This document shows positions 37,601-50,900 of a stretch of 64,000 nucleotides of DNA, piece by piece. The stretch spans positions 9,521,001-9,585,000 of the forward strand of contig CM055605.1 of NCBI GenBank assembly GCA_029379385.1, in the 5' to 3' direction. Position numbers and translations under genes: made by a program. This DNA is from Quillaja saponaria. Taxonomy: Eukaryota; Streptophyta; Magnoliopsida; Fabales; Quillajaceae. The first letter of the stretch is position 1, and every line of letters starts with the position of its first letter. The notes beneath the pieces were generated by a model. The model had not been told where the DNA came from. It did not search any database and was given only the letters and a program-made list of their open reading frames with translations.

Positions 37601-39123
37601 TTTTTACCCTATTTTCATTTGCTTGACTTTTTTCTAATGATTTAATTTCTAATATTTCTCCATCATAAATTGTAAAATATTTAAAAATTTTAATTTTAAA
37701 AGTTAAAACTGAAAATGTATAATATAAGTAAACAAACGATTTAATGTTAATTATCATAATGCTTAGAATTTTTGGCCCCTTCAAATTCTCTCCGTTTAAC
37801 AAGTTGTTGATATTTCTCATAATTGTTTGATAATTTTCTCTTCTTTTTTGTCAAAATATTATGTCAAGATAAAAAAATTTCATTACATTTGATGAATTAA
37901 GTCTTTTTAATTTTTAATTAAAATTCGTTTATGTTTATTAGAACATATAAATTCAAATTTAAAATGTACCAACTTTTCTTTAAAGTCAAATAATTAAATA
38001 AAATAATATTAGAATTAAAACATTATTATTATAAAAACATATTCCCATCAAATAATAAAATATTAAATAAATTTACTATCTTAATATTTCTCCTTCATAA
38101 ATTGTCATTGCTTTAAAAAAAATTAAAAAATTAATCAGTTTATGTAACGTATGCAATCAAATAAATATTGGATCTTAATTTTCATTGGTTACAAGTATTC
38201 AATACACAATTTATGATTTTACTCAATCATTTTTATTTCACAAATGATCGATTTTTTTATTTTTTATTTTTATCTTTTCAGGTGCAAATTTTTAATTTTT
38301 TTTTTATATATTTAATTGAGTCCAAAGATAACGTACTATATAATTATAACATCATACTTTCTATTGCTAATCTCTTGAGAGCCTCAAATTTGGAGCAAAT
38401 CATAGTCAGATTTCTTCTTTTTCTAATTTTCATGCTATGAACTTTAATTTTTTATTAAGTTGCTTATTTCATTATATAAACTACTTTCAATTTTGCAGAT
38501 TCCTCTTAAAGATGAACACGGAAAATGTTGATTGGAGCGATATTAATTGCATCGTTGATTTTCGATAATTTCACCCAAATTAATGAGTTTATCTCTAAGC
38601 TTCATATGATCTTATTGATACAAGACTCATACATCGTTGATCTCTACGCTTTAGATAATTTTTATATTATCTTTGGTCTTAGAGAAAGAACATCAAAATT
38701 TGTATTCACTTAATTGGTAGTATAAATTGTATGGTGGCTTCAACATTCTTTCCATTATATATGTGTTAACCTATTATACTAATAGTTTATGAATTTATTT
38801 AATAGGTGCCAAAGAGTACTTGTTAAACTTCTATAAATAGAAAGTTTGTAATATTTATTACTGTAGTTGATCATGATTTCAATATTATTTATTGTATAAA
38901 TTACTATTTGTAGAAAATTTCAATTTTTAATAACTAAATGTATTATAGCTTAACAAGTGCCATTTGGACACCGGTTAGAAAAATCCATGATATATTTCAA
39001 TCTGTCCTAATAATAATATTTGGACTCAAAGAAGCATTGGTTTAGAATTCCTCTTCTTAGGATAAACTTTCTAAAAACTTAACACATGCATGTTTATATT
39101 TTCTTTCTAAATGAAAGGGTTTC
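34601..39123. other. FMO-C 3' flank, AT-rich, no supported gene
   Basis: The first 1.2 kb is homologous to the FMO-B 3' flank. The remainder is very AT-rich. One open frame of 62 codons (38525-38713) follows a plausible splice acceptor (ttttgcag at about 38493-38500) and recurs in the right duplicate at 45928-46116. It has no recognisable domain. Confidence 0.55.
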
Positions 39124-39318
39124 TAAATTATTAGGGGGTTTTCTATTAGGGTTATTTTAGTTATTTTATTATGTATGGCTAGGATTAGATAAAAGCAATA
39201 GTCATGATTAAGTTTTATTAGGGTGTTAGGACATTAGCTCTTTATAAATACGAGTTATGGGCAATTTTGTAATAGATTATTTTTATTATTATTATATAAA
39301 ATTAGCTTTTGGCTTGTT

Positions 39319-40309
39319 GGTACTGTTTGGTTAAGCTGTGTGCAAAAGTGCTGTGTGTAAAAATACTTTTTAGGTAGAGCTATTTAAAAAGTGTTGTGTT
39401 TGGATTAGTTAACATAAAAGAGCTGCGAGATAAAATTATTTGATTTTATTTTTTTACAAATGAATATTGAGTATTAAAATTATTTAATACTAAAAAGACC
39501 AGTTTGACTAATATTATGGTTATATTGTCTAAATAAAATAATTATTTAAATTTATTTAAGTTTTATTTATTTTCTATTTGAAAATACTTCTTTTTCTAGC
39601 TTCAGCTTTTAGGACTTCAAAAAGCTCAAAAATACTTTTCTGTAAAGCTTAAAAAATAAAAACTCTATTACCAAACAGTTTCATAGAAAAATGTAAATCC
39701 AAAAACAGTTTTAAAAGCTAAACTAGACGGGGCTTTTAAGTTCTTATGAGAACTTCGGGTTTGCTCACCTAGCATTCCAAAAGAGTTTGTCCTTGGCTAG
39801 AAGAGATCAAAAACCAATTGAAGTGGATTTCTAAGGATCTCTAAAAAAAACTTGATTGCATAGAAGCTTGTATGGAACCCGAAAAGATTATGAATCTTCG
39901 AATATATCAGAATGGTTTATTTCGAAGAGGAGAAAAATTCAGAAATTAGTTCAATAGATTGGAACTCTCCATCAATTTATAATACTTATCTAGATGACTT
40001 TGAAGATGTGAAGATAAATAATAAGCAAGATCCTTCTATTCTTTATAAGGAGAAAACTCTCAAACTGTTTCACGAATCTCCTAAGAATAATCCTTTGAAT
40101 CCAGACTGCCATTAAAATTTCCAGATTTGAATGTCTTTTTTGTGTTTGATGATAGTCCCAAGAGAGAATATGCATCCACTTATGAATCTTTTATTACTCA
40201 AGCATGCTACTTATATGGTGAATGGAAGAAAATCAAGAAATGTGACAATATGCAATATACAAGATATATCATTCATGCTCGACCAATAAAGAATGGATTA
40301 AGAAAATAG
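39319..40309 (+). mobile_element. Right-copy MITE and relic open frames
   Basis: Duplicate of 31974-32984. The MITE-like part is at about 39321-39733, and the two frame-shifted relic frames are at about 39870-40115 and 40109-40309. One base shift near 39905 breaks the first frame relative to the left copy. Confidence 0.5.
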
Positions 40310-40593
40310 AAGAGACTTTTTCTTTGGGGAAATTGTGTCTCCATGTGGGCATGAGTATGTTGCAGGGATGGGGTGGGGAGAGGATATCTAATGCCAATTT
40401 TCTATGAGGTAGATTATTTTGATGGAACCTCCGGTCTCTTTATTCATTTCTAAATCATTATCCACGTTTAAACAGAATCACCTAAATGTCATTTCTGTTT
40501 CTTAGATTTACAACTTCTTTCTTTTTCTTTTCCTTTTTCATTAAAAACCTAACTACAGTTAGCTGATAATTTGAATTCATTTATGGTCACCAG

Positions 40594-41926
40594 GCTGTCA
40601 TCTTCCAAACAGTTGAATTACAGTCCAAGTGGGTAGTATGTTTTTTATCTGGTAAGGTCCTCTTACCAGATGAAAAGGAAATGATGACTGATGTAGAAAG
40701 ATACTATCAGAAAATGGGGGATCGTGGGTTGCCCAAGCGCTACACTCACCACCTTTATCCAAACGAGGTATTATTTGTTTTCTCTTGGTTTTAGCATTTA
40801 ATATTAAAGCATCATTTTTGGCAAGTTATTTGCTCATATTTTTCCTCTGATCCTGTGTAGATTTAGTTTGGTGTGCCACTTGAGTATTGTCTAAAAGATT
40901 TGGTTTTGTGCTTTTGGTTTGAATCTAGTAACTTAAATATTAACAAAATTGTTTTGAAAATTATTGTTCAAAGAATGATCTAATGAGGGAACGTGAGCTA
41001 CTCCCCTTCAGTTGCCTGGTTAGTTACAATGTATTGCTTAAATCTGTTGTCTTTGGTTTTTTATGTTGTGCATTTTGCTGAGACTTTTTTTATCAAAACT
41101 CAATTTTAAGGAGAAAATGCTAAGAAGGGGAAGTCATATTCCATAATTACCGGTTATTCCCTTTTCCTAGAAGAAAAAATGTAAATAATCTCTGATTACC
41201 TTTTGATGAAATGACAAATAATTGTGAGAACATATATTATTGAGAACCATCTTCCATGGTGCAAATGGTTTAAAGAAATTCATTTGGCTCTACTTATGCA
41301 TGAATGACCTCTTCCTGAAATCAAACCTTTACCTTGTTCTAGCTGTTTGGTACTTACACAACACCACAAAATTGACTCTATACGTGTCCATGTACATATG
41401 TCTGATCTTTTATTGTTGCAACAGAAATGCATGTTTTAAAGAACACTTTAGAACTTTTTGCCTGATGTTATGTTGCTGATCACCTTTGAGAAAATATTTT
41501 CTGAGGATCTTGCATACAGCATCTTACTTAATCACAGTTGACGATAGAGGGAATCACAAAATCCATCTCCCCACATTTCTGTAGGATTTTGTGATTGGAA
41601 AATTCTCGAGATTTCTAGATTGGAGAATGTTTTATGGGTATAGTTCCTTAGAAGTTTTATGTTCTTGTTGAAGAATTGTGGATCTTGAAGTTACATAAAT
41701 TTTTCCATTTACAAAGATGACTAATTCTACCATTCCTTTATGGCTGGGATAGGCTGAGTATTTTGATTGGCTACGTGAACAAACTGGAATGCCACCATTT
41801 GAGGAATGGAGGAAGCAGATGGTTGCTGAGTGCCTCATCAATTCAAGAGCCAATTATGACAAGTACAGAGACGAATGGAATGATTCTTACTGGGATGGAA
41901 TAATTAAAGCTGCCTCTGTTCCTTAA
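40594..41926 (+). pseudogene. FMO-C': duplicated FMO exons 6-7 only
   Basis: Exon 6 is at 40594-40767 and exon 7 at 41753-41926 (TAA), both with intact splice sites and open frames, but exons 1-5 with the FAD and NADPH domains are absent. Compared with FMO-C the encoded changes are slight: V18F in exon 6, and S to I and D to A near the C-terminus in exon 7. On its own it cannot encode an active enzyme. It could be used only if a transcript from FMO-C exon 5 read through into it. It arose through the 7.35 kb tandem duplication. Confidence 0.88.
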
Positions 41927-44900
41927 GAAAATGAAAGATCAAAGAATTTAAGTTGGACATTTTACAAAAAAAATCTAGCAAATATACTAGTATGTGATCT
42001 TCAGAATCTCAAGAGAGTTCATTCAGAACTCGTAGATTTACTTGCTGTTATAATAGCTATACCGACATCCTGTACAGATGAACCTGACTTAACAAAATTA
42101 TTAGTGAATACAATGCACATTTTATAAATTTCTTCATTCTTGGCACTCAGATATACAAGTACATGACATTATAATATACTTGTTAACAATTTTAAAGCTC
42201 AAAAATTTGTTAATATGTCGGCACTAAAATATACAGAAGGTTGTGACTTGAACTTATCACTGTAAAATGAGTAAGAATGTTGTCAATGGTCATAATGTTT
42301 TCTCTGTCCAATTTCAAATAGGAAAAAAAAAAAAAAAAAAAAAAAACCATTCTTCAACTTCTTTGTTCCCAACTCAAAGATTGTGACTCTTTGGGTGTAT
42401 AGGGTGATTGTTTTTATCCATTAAAAATGGGGTACTTAGATTGCTTTCTTAACCATCAAAAGTAGTTATATGATCAGATTCTGATGTATGAGAAAAAAAG
42501 TAGTTACATGATCTTTAGCTAACCTTTGGTTTTTTTATTAGAGATGCTAAAGCTTAAACTTGTACTCAGTTATAATAAAAAAAATATCAATCACAGTAAG
42601 GTAATTTGCATGCTATGTTCGTTACATTTTTATTATTTACAACTAATAATAATCATTATATTCATTAAATAATATTACTAAATAAATGTAATTAAAAACT
42701 GCAACATAACAACCCAAAATTCAAGGTGACATTTTGCTATAAAATTATTAGTGCATATTTTTAGCTTACTCTTTAATTGCTTAACATCATTCTCTTCTAT
42801 TTGTTTTTAGCTATATAAATTTCTCTTGAAATGGTATCTGATACATGTATCATAAAATAAGGAAACTGTTGAAATCATGCCAAAGGAATATGCATATTAT
42901 TATTTAAATCATTTCATTAAAACTCTATTGAGAATATACATAGTAAAGAAAAAATATGCAAAAAAATGAACACTAAATTTCAAAAGAATTATATATATAT
43001 TATGGTAGAAAAAAGAATTATATTTACGTATAGAGTTATGTATGAAACTTAGTGAAGGCAACATCTTCTCTTCGATCATGGAATTGCATCGCACCAAATA
43101 AATTTCAACACCATAAATTATCTAGGAAAGCAACCTTTATATAGGAGAGTGAAAATATTCAAGGGAAGATATAAAGTTAATAGAATGATGAAAAAAATTG
43201 GAAGATTAAAGACTAAGAATTGGAAAGGTGATGAAAAAAAGTTAACAAATTTAAGATTCATTCAATATTTTATTTTAATGAAACTTTATATAGGTTACAT
43301 GAAATATCTAAAGTTGTTAGATGTAGCGAAAAGTGAATACTGCTCCATGATAATGACCATGACAATTTGTTGAAAAATGGTTGGTTCACATTATGACAGA
43401 GAACTTTAAATTGTCATGTGACATATGACACCATGTAATTTAATTATGTATGTATATTTATACATGTAATTTAATTATGTATGTATATTTATATATTTAA
43501 ACTAGAACACTTCTCTTTTAGTGTCACTACATATCACTTTCAAAAATGTCACATTAAAATATTATCTTATTTGATGGACCTATAAAATTCATTCATGTGT
43601 TTTTCGTTATGCAATAATCATAAGTGTCACATTACATATTTTAATTATTTATTATAATAATAATTATAGATAGCCATTCACATTCTATTTTATGTATTTA
43701 GGAAAAAAAAATTTAGATACCTCACCATGATATAATCTTATTAAATTTTAAATACTAAAACCTTTTTTTAAAAAAATATTAATTATTAATTATTTTTCAT
43801 CAATTTTGAGCTCTTCATATTCTTTAATTTTAACTTTTAACTCTTTCACATAATCTCTTCACTTTCTCGTAATATTCATATGTTAAATTTGTTAATGTCT
43901 CTTCACTTTCGCATTTAGTATCGATATTTCCTATTTTAAGGAAATGACATAATTTAAAACAAGTTTTTACTTCTTCCCAAAAAAAAAAAAAAAAACTTTC
44001 TAGATACCTATTTATTTAGATTTTAAAATTAAAACATTTTAAAAGCACATAGAATATTTCTCAACATCAATTTATGACTCTTCATATTTCTATTTATTTT
44101 TTCACATAATTTTTCACATTCTCATAACATTTCTGATCTAGTATAGATTTTTGTGATCACGACTCTTCATTTTCTGATCTAGTATAGATTTTTGTTTTTT
44201 CATTTAAAGATGAGATATTAGACTCCAACATCTTATTTCATGTGCACTAGCTGCCTAAAAATGTCCATAATATTGTAACATCAATCTTCTGACTATACTT
44301 TGTAAGTGTTTTTTTAACTCATCATCTTCTCCGACTTTGATAATACAAAATTGCACAAATACATTAGCCCATAACATACCTAAGTGATAGTATACATATT
44401 TCTTTTATCTATATATCTTATCTATAATATTTAAAACATAAAAAATTTATAATTTTTTATTCAAGTTTTTATACGTGAGTTATTTTGTGAACCCTGCTAG
44501 ACGAAAAAGATTTACAATCAATACCAAAACACCTTAGTGATGAATATATGAAAAATCCACTCTAAGGTTATAAGCCCTACATTATTTGGCTTTGTTTATT
44601 TTTCAAATTCTTTATTTTTTTTATTACTCTTGCCATATGTACATTTTATCTTTATATAATTACGCTGTGTGGAACTACAATTTTACATACTCATGATGAT
44701 TTGATGCCACGTGTATAATTATTGTACACCTAAGTATAACTAAAAGGTCATATTGCGTTTATAAGGGAAAGGAGAGATATTGTAGTAAATCATCTTTAAA
44801 AACGTAATTATTAATACTAAAATTTCATAATTAATAACATTTGTATGTGAGGTAAATAAAAATCTTATTTTGCAATTTTGTCAGATTAAGTGTTTTAAAT

Positions 44901-46530
44901 AAAATTTATTAGAATGAGCAATTGTCACTATTTGTTAGTGGGGCATTTATCTTGCAATTTAAAATTTTATAACAGTTTTTACCCTATTTTCATTTGCTTG
45001 ACTTTTTTCTAATAGTTCTCCTTCATAAATTGTAAAGTATTTAAAAAATTTAATTTTAAAAGTTAAAACTGAAAATGTATAATATAAGTAAACAAATGAT
45101 TTAATGTTAATTATCATAGTGTTTAGAATTTTTGGCCCCTTCAAATTCTCTCCGTTTAACAAGTTGTTGATATTTCTCATAATTGTTTGATAATTTTCTC
45201 TTCTTTTTTGTCAAAATATTATGTCAAGATTTTCCTTGAAATAAAATAATATAAAAAATGAAAACAAACTATATATGATGATAAAAAAAAATTTCATTAC
45301 ATTTGATGAATTAGGTCTTTTTAATTTTAAATTAAAATTCATTTATATTTATTAGAACATATAAATTCAAATTCAAAATGTACCATTTTCTTTAAATTCA
45401 AATAATTAAATAAAATAATATTATAATTAAAACATTATTATTATAAAAATATACTCCAATCAAATAATAAAATATTAAATAAATTTACTATCTTAATATT
45501 TCTCCTTCATAAATTGTCATTGCTTAAAAAAAATTAAAAAATTAATCAGTTTATCTAACGTATGCAATCAAATAAATATTGGGTCTTAATTTTCATTGGT
45601 TACAAGTATTCAATACACAATTTATGATTTTACTCAATCATTTTTATTTCACAAATGGTCAATTTTTTTATTTTTATCTTTTCAGGTACAAATTTTTTAT
45701 TTTGATATATTTAATTGAGTCCAAAGATAACGTACTATATAATTAGAACATCATACTTTCTATTGCTAATCTCTTGTGAGCCTCAAATTTGGAGCAAATC
45801 ATAGTCAGATTTCTTCTTTTTCTAATTTTCATGCTACAAACTTTAATTTTTTATTAAGTTCCTTAATTATTTCATTATATAAACTACTTTCAATTTTGCA
45901 GATTCCTCTTAAAGATGAACACAGAAAATGTTGATTGGAGCGATATTAATTGCATCGTTGATTTTCGAGAATTTCACCCAAATTAATGAGTTTATCTCTA
46001 AGCTTCATATGATCTTATTGATACAAGACTCATACATCGTTGATCTCTACGCTTTAGATAATTTTTATATTATCTTTGGTCTTAGAGAAAGAACATCAAA
46101 ATTTGTATTCACTTAATTGGTAGTATAAATTGTATGGTGGCTTCAACATTCTTTCCATTATATATGTGCTTAACCTATTATACTAATGATTTATGAATTT
46201 ATTTAACAGGTGTCAAAGAAGTACTTGTTAAGCTTCTATAAATAGAAAGTTTGTAACATTTATTATTGTAGTTGATCATGATTTTAATATTATTTATTAT
46301 ATAAATTCCTATTTGTAGAAAATTTCAAATTTTAATGACTAAATTTATTATAGCTTAACAAGTGCCATTTGGACACCGGTTAGAAAAATCCATGATAAAT
46401 TTCAATGTGTCCTAATAATAATATTTGGACTTCAAAGAAGCATTGGTTTAGAATTCCTCTTCTTAGGATAAACTTTCTAAAAACTTAACACAGTGCATGT
46501 TTATATTTTCTTTCTAAATGAGAGGGTTTT
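41927..46530. other. Duplicated AT-rich 3' flank, no supported gene
   Basis: Copy of 34601-39123. It contains a poly-A tract at about 42322-42346, where the left copy has only broken A runs. The 62-codon frame at 45928-46116 differs by a base that turns a stop into GAA in an alternative frame starting MNTENVDWSDIN. No domain is recognised. Confidence 0.55.
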
Positions 46531-46745
46531 TATCAACCTACTTACTAGACTTCAACATTCTTTCCATTATATATATATATATCTTAAATTATGTATTATT
46601 TGTTTATTTCGATTTGTCCTAAAAGTAATTTTTGGGCTCAAACCGTTGGTTTACAATTTTTTTTTGGATAAATTTTCGAAAATCTTGATACATGTCTATA
46701 TTTTCTTTCTAAATGAGAGGTTTTCACCAAGCTATTTACTTTTAT
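46380..46745 (+). repeat. Diverged tandem copies at the right edge of the duplication
   Basis: A ~130-bp sequence ending in attttctttctaaatgagag occurs at about 46390-46530 and again, diverged, at about 46610-46735. The duplication breakpoint falls inside the first copy. Confidence 0.6.
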
Positions 46746-47950
46746 TTTATTTTTTTCATTCATACTTGACATTTGGATCTTGAATAGAAACCCTCATCTT
46801 CAAGACTCATTAACTTCTACTTATATTTTCTATTTTAAGTAATCGATTATATCAGATTTTACGAATTCAAATTTTTACAAATTAACCTTTTTTGTGTATT
46901 CTAATATTAGAGTTTTTAATTTTTTATAATTTAGTTAACAATATTAAGATGACATTGAGTTATAAGGTATGATCTTTTTTCTTAACATTTTTCATCATAT
47001 ATTTTTTTTTTCATGTTAACAAACTTTCTAATTCATAAAATTTGATTAATTATTCAACAAAAATACAACACCCTCTAACATGAAAAATTCAAAATATTAT
47101 TTGCCAATTTGTAATTTTATAATATATTAAATAAATTAAAAATATAATTATTATATTGTCTGGGGACTAATAATTAGTATATATATATATATATATTAAA
47201 GAAAAAGTTAAAAGGTGGACTAATAAAGTAATAGCACAAAGTCTCACATTACAATATTATTAAATTAAATTATTTAACTTATCGCATCAATACTAATTAA
47301 CTTTTTAAAAAGTGGCCACGCTACATAATACCTAATTGAATTTGAGTCAATTACAATTAGATCCAATTTTAATATTTTTTAACAAGTGACAACTTTAAAG
47401 CTACATGGGAGAGAAAGGTCAAAGGCATCTAGTTTCCGAAATTTGCTATATATAATTCTAGACTTTTTTCTACCCCTTTCCTTTCTTCTAATTAAAATAT
47501 TCATCCAATTATTATTAAAATTTATTTTTTATTCAAAAGATTGCAATTTCATAAACAAATATTCCAATCTTTAAAATCTTTGCACACTCACCCATGTTAG
47601 TGCAAAAGCCGCCCACACCTTATTTATAAATTGTAACATAGCATCTTCTTCAGACTTATCCAAAGCAAAACTTAAATTTAATTTTCACGTGAATCATATA
47701 CATATTTAAATACTTAATATTTAAATTTAAAAAAAAAATAATACACAAAATTCAAGACCAATATAATTCTTTATTCAACCATGTGGGTACAGAAGATACT
47801 TTTGATTTGATTTTGTTTGAAAACAATTTTTCATTATAAGATATTAAAATTGTTAATTTTGTTTGGTTGATTGGAAAATTAATGTTTTATTAAATTCTCA
47901 ACTATATATAAAGGAACAAAATGGGTGGTTAGTTCGTTACAAACGGTTCA
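46746..47950. other. AT-rich spacer and FMO-D upstream region
   Basis: There is no gene, and a TA microsatellite lies at about 47179-47196. Promoter elements for FMO-D lie at the right end: CACGTG at 47686-47691, inside the palindrome ttcacgtgaa, and TATATATAAA at 47903-47912, about 40 bp before the start codon. Confidence 0.55.
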
Positions 47951-50900
47951 ATGGGTCAATCTGTTAAAGTGGCGGTAATCGGAGCCGGAGTTGCTGGGTT
48001 ATCCACAGCTCGGGAATTTCAACGTGAGGGACACCAAGTCGTTGTTTTTGAGAGAAACGACGGCGTTGGAGGTGTATGGCTGTATGACCCAAAAGTAGAA
48101 TCCGACCCAATTGGGATTGACCCGAGTCGAGAAATAATCAATAGCAGTCTCTACCTCAATATGCGTACCAATCTTCCGAGACAACTCATGGGTTTTACCG
48201 ATTACCCGTTTGTTAGGCGTAAAAGCGGGGACCCGAGAACGTTTCCGGGTCATGAAGAGGTGCTTTGGTTTCTGAACAAGTTTGCGGAGGACTTTGGACT
48301 TGCTGAATTGATTCGCTTCAACACTGAAGTCGTTAGAGTAGAGCGAGTTGATGGAAAGAACGAGGAGTGGGTCGTCGAGTCAAAGACTCGGGGGTCTGAT
48401 TCATTGAGTCGGGAAGTGTTTCAAGCCATTGTTGTCTGTGTGGGTCACTGCACAGAACCAAGACTAACTGAAGTTCCCGGTAATGTTTGAATGCTGAATA
48501 CAAAACTATAACCTAAACTCATATATGCTTGTCTGAGCATTTATGATTCAGTGCTTCATTCTTCTGATGCATAGATTTGTGGGTATTTTACATTTATCAG
48601 GTATTGAGAACTGGCCTGGATATCAGATACATAGCCATAACTACCGGGTACCTGAGCCTTTCCGGGGTCAGGTATGTGGATACTGATTTTGATTGTTGAT
48701 TTTCTCAATGAATGGGGCCTACCCATGTTGAGCAAATGTGATATAAATCTATTGGTTTAAGAGGGTACACATTGCCATTAACAATAGATATAAATAAATT
48801 ATGCTTTCAATCTGTACTAGTGGCCTGGTGGGTTTACAAAATAAATTACTTTCATTCCAACAATTTTCACAAGTCAGTGGAGAAGAAAACCCATTAACAT
48901 TTTGTTTATGCAATGGCATGTTTATCTAATATTGGAGCAATCCTTGAAATAGGTATCTTGGACTTTGCTGATCTCATTCCTTTTTGCAATAAACCCCATG
49001 TTTCTGATTTTTCTTTTGCAATGCACTGCATACAGCACATCCCATTCCTGATTCAAAATTGTAACTTATAGTAGTGGAAATCAAGTGGGCACTGCCCTTC
49101 TGATACTGTATCTACTTTAATGCACTTAAATTGATCCGTAAATGTCTGCTTCAGTTAATTATCGGATTCTATGCATAAAGATTTTCCTTATCATGTTACT
49201 GAATTCATCACAAATCCTGGTATAGTTAATCCGTTTGATTAATAATTTAACTTTGCTACAATGGGGTACTTGGTTATCTGTCTGTTTGTTAATTAAAACA
49301 ATCCGTCGAATGTCATACACTTAGTGCTTCATATACAGAGTAATAAATCTATCTGGACAGTATTATACTAATCCTTACCTAACAGGTTGTGGTTGTGATT
49401 GGGTTCGGACCTAGTGCTATTGACATCTCAAGAGATATTGCTGAAGTAGCCAAGGAGGTTCACATAGTAACAAGAAACCCAGATGTAAGGGCTGAGAAAT
49501 TGGAAAGCCATGAGAACATATGGCACCATTATATGGTATGCAAGTAGTTAACCTGTGCGGCCAGTTTACCTTGCATATTTTAGACATGCACATCCTGCTT
49601 ACTTCTTTCTGGCACTGGAACAGCCTTTAAGATGGTACAAATTCTTACCTTAAAAAGAAGGACTGATGGTCGTATATGTGTTGGGGGGAGGGGTGTTGTT
49701 CTTTGACCTTAAAAAGCATCACCTGATATTCTTTTAAGGGGGGTTAAACTTCTATATTTCATACTTCATAGTCGTTCCTATTAAACTATGATGAGTAAAA
49801 GAATTTTTTTTCTAATTGGTTCCATCTCCACTCCTTGTGTAAGTTCATTTGCTTAAAACACATACGTTAGTATTTGAAGTTCTTCAGCACTTATATGTTC
49901 AATAACTAGTATTCGTGATGCATGATGCATTTAAATAGTGTAAGTTAGGCTCGGTGTTCAATTATTTTTTAAATCACGAGTAATGAAGCTATAAATATTT
50001 GGGATAAGGCTTAGTGCTTACCATTTTTGTTATGAAGAATGAAGTTATAATCTCCAGAAGAGCACTAAATTAGCATGTCAACCTATTCAAAACAGTACAC
50101 TAATTTTCAACTTAATAAGTAGCTAGCAGCTAATGCTTTTAGAACTAGGGAATATGCACATAACGTCTTCAGAAATAGTAACTTACAACAATCTAACGGC
50201 ACTTATTATTAATAGATGAAAATGCAACTGACAGAATTCGAGAATGCTAACGTTTGTCTTATAATTAGTTAAAGGGAACTAGCAGGATGCGAATGAAGGA
50301 TTGAGCTATGGATATCAATGTTGATAACATCCACAGCCATAGTACTTAAGGGAAAAGGCCGACTTTCTGCGAAGGGAGAAATTGACTTGTTAATATCTAG
50401 AGGATTAGCCTGTGATCTTAATCCTATCAGTGAGTGGATATATGAAGGTTGAGGAGAAAGGGAATCAATTTAATGTTAAGTGTTATGAAGAGAACAGAAG
50501 GGAAAACAAAAGGACAAGGGGAGAAAAGAGAGAAAGATTATACAGGGGAACTCAACAGAGCAAATCTTCACTTGTTTTTCTTGAATAACATAATTAATTT
50601 TTATTAAAGAAAATAATTGTGCCATTTGTTACAAAAGTCATGCCTTGTTGGCATTCTTTTTTAAAATATTCACCTTTTTTGTGTGCAAGTTACTTATCCT
50701 TAAGAAAAGATAAAAAGATGAAGAAGAAGGTTTAAGCAAACTCAGAACTTTTAGGAAGCTGTATATGGCGGATTGAGGCATTGAGCAAAAACAAAGGATG
50801 GTGAGGAAAGAAAATGAAGATATCAATTTTTTTAAAATCGCTAGGCGCATCTAAGTGATAAGGGCTTCTATTGCCTAGGTGCTAGGCGTAAGGCGCACTT

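Larger units (their letters stand above)
31774..39123 (+). repeat. Tandem segmental duplication, left copy (~7.35 kb)
   Basis: This matches 39129-46530 throughout, with an offset of about 7355 bp at the left end, 7325 bp in the exons and about 7400 bp at the right end; indels account for the change. It contains an LTR-like element, a MITE, relic open frames, FMO-C exons 6-7 and about 4.5 kb of AT-rich 3' flank. Confidence 0.92.
39129..46530 (+). repeat. Tandem segmental duplication, right copy (~7.4 kb)
   Basis: Near-identical to 31774-39123. Copy-specific changes include a 32-bp local duplication near 43434-43497, a duplicated ctgatctagtatagattttt motif near 44132-44196, and about 50 bp extra near 45230-45285. 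Exon 6 differs at about one base and exon 7 at two, so the duplication is young. Confidence 0.92.

Noticed and set aside
37572..37820. 82-codon minus-strand frame conserved in both duplicates (also 44959-45180)
   Set aside because: Composition is random AT-rich (Ile/Asn/Lys/Phe), and conservation only reflects the recent duplication; an indel changes the second copy.
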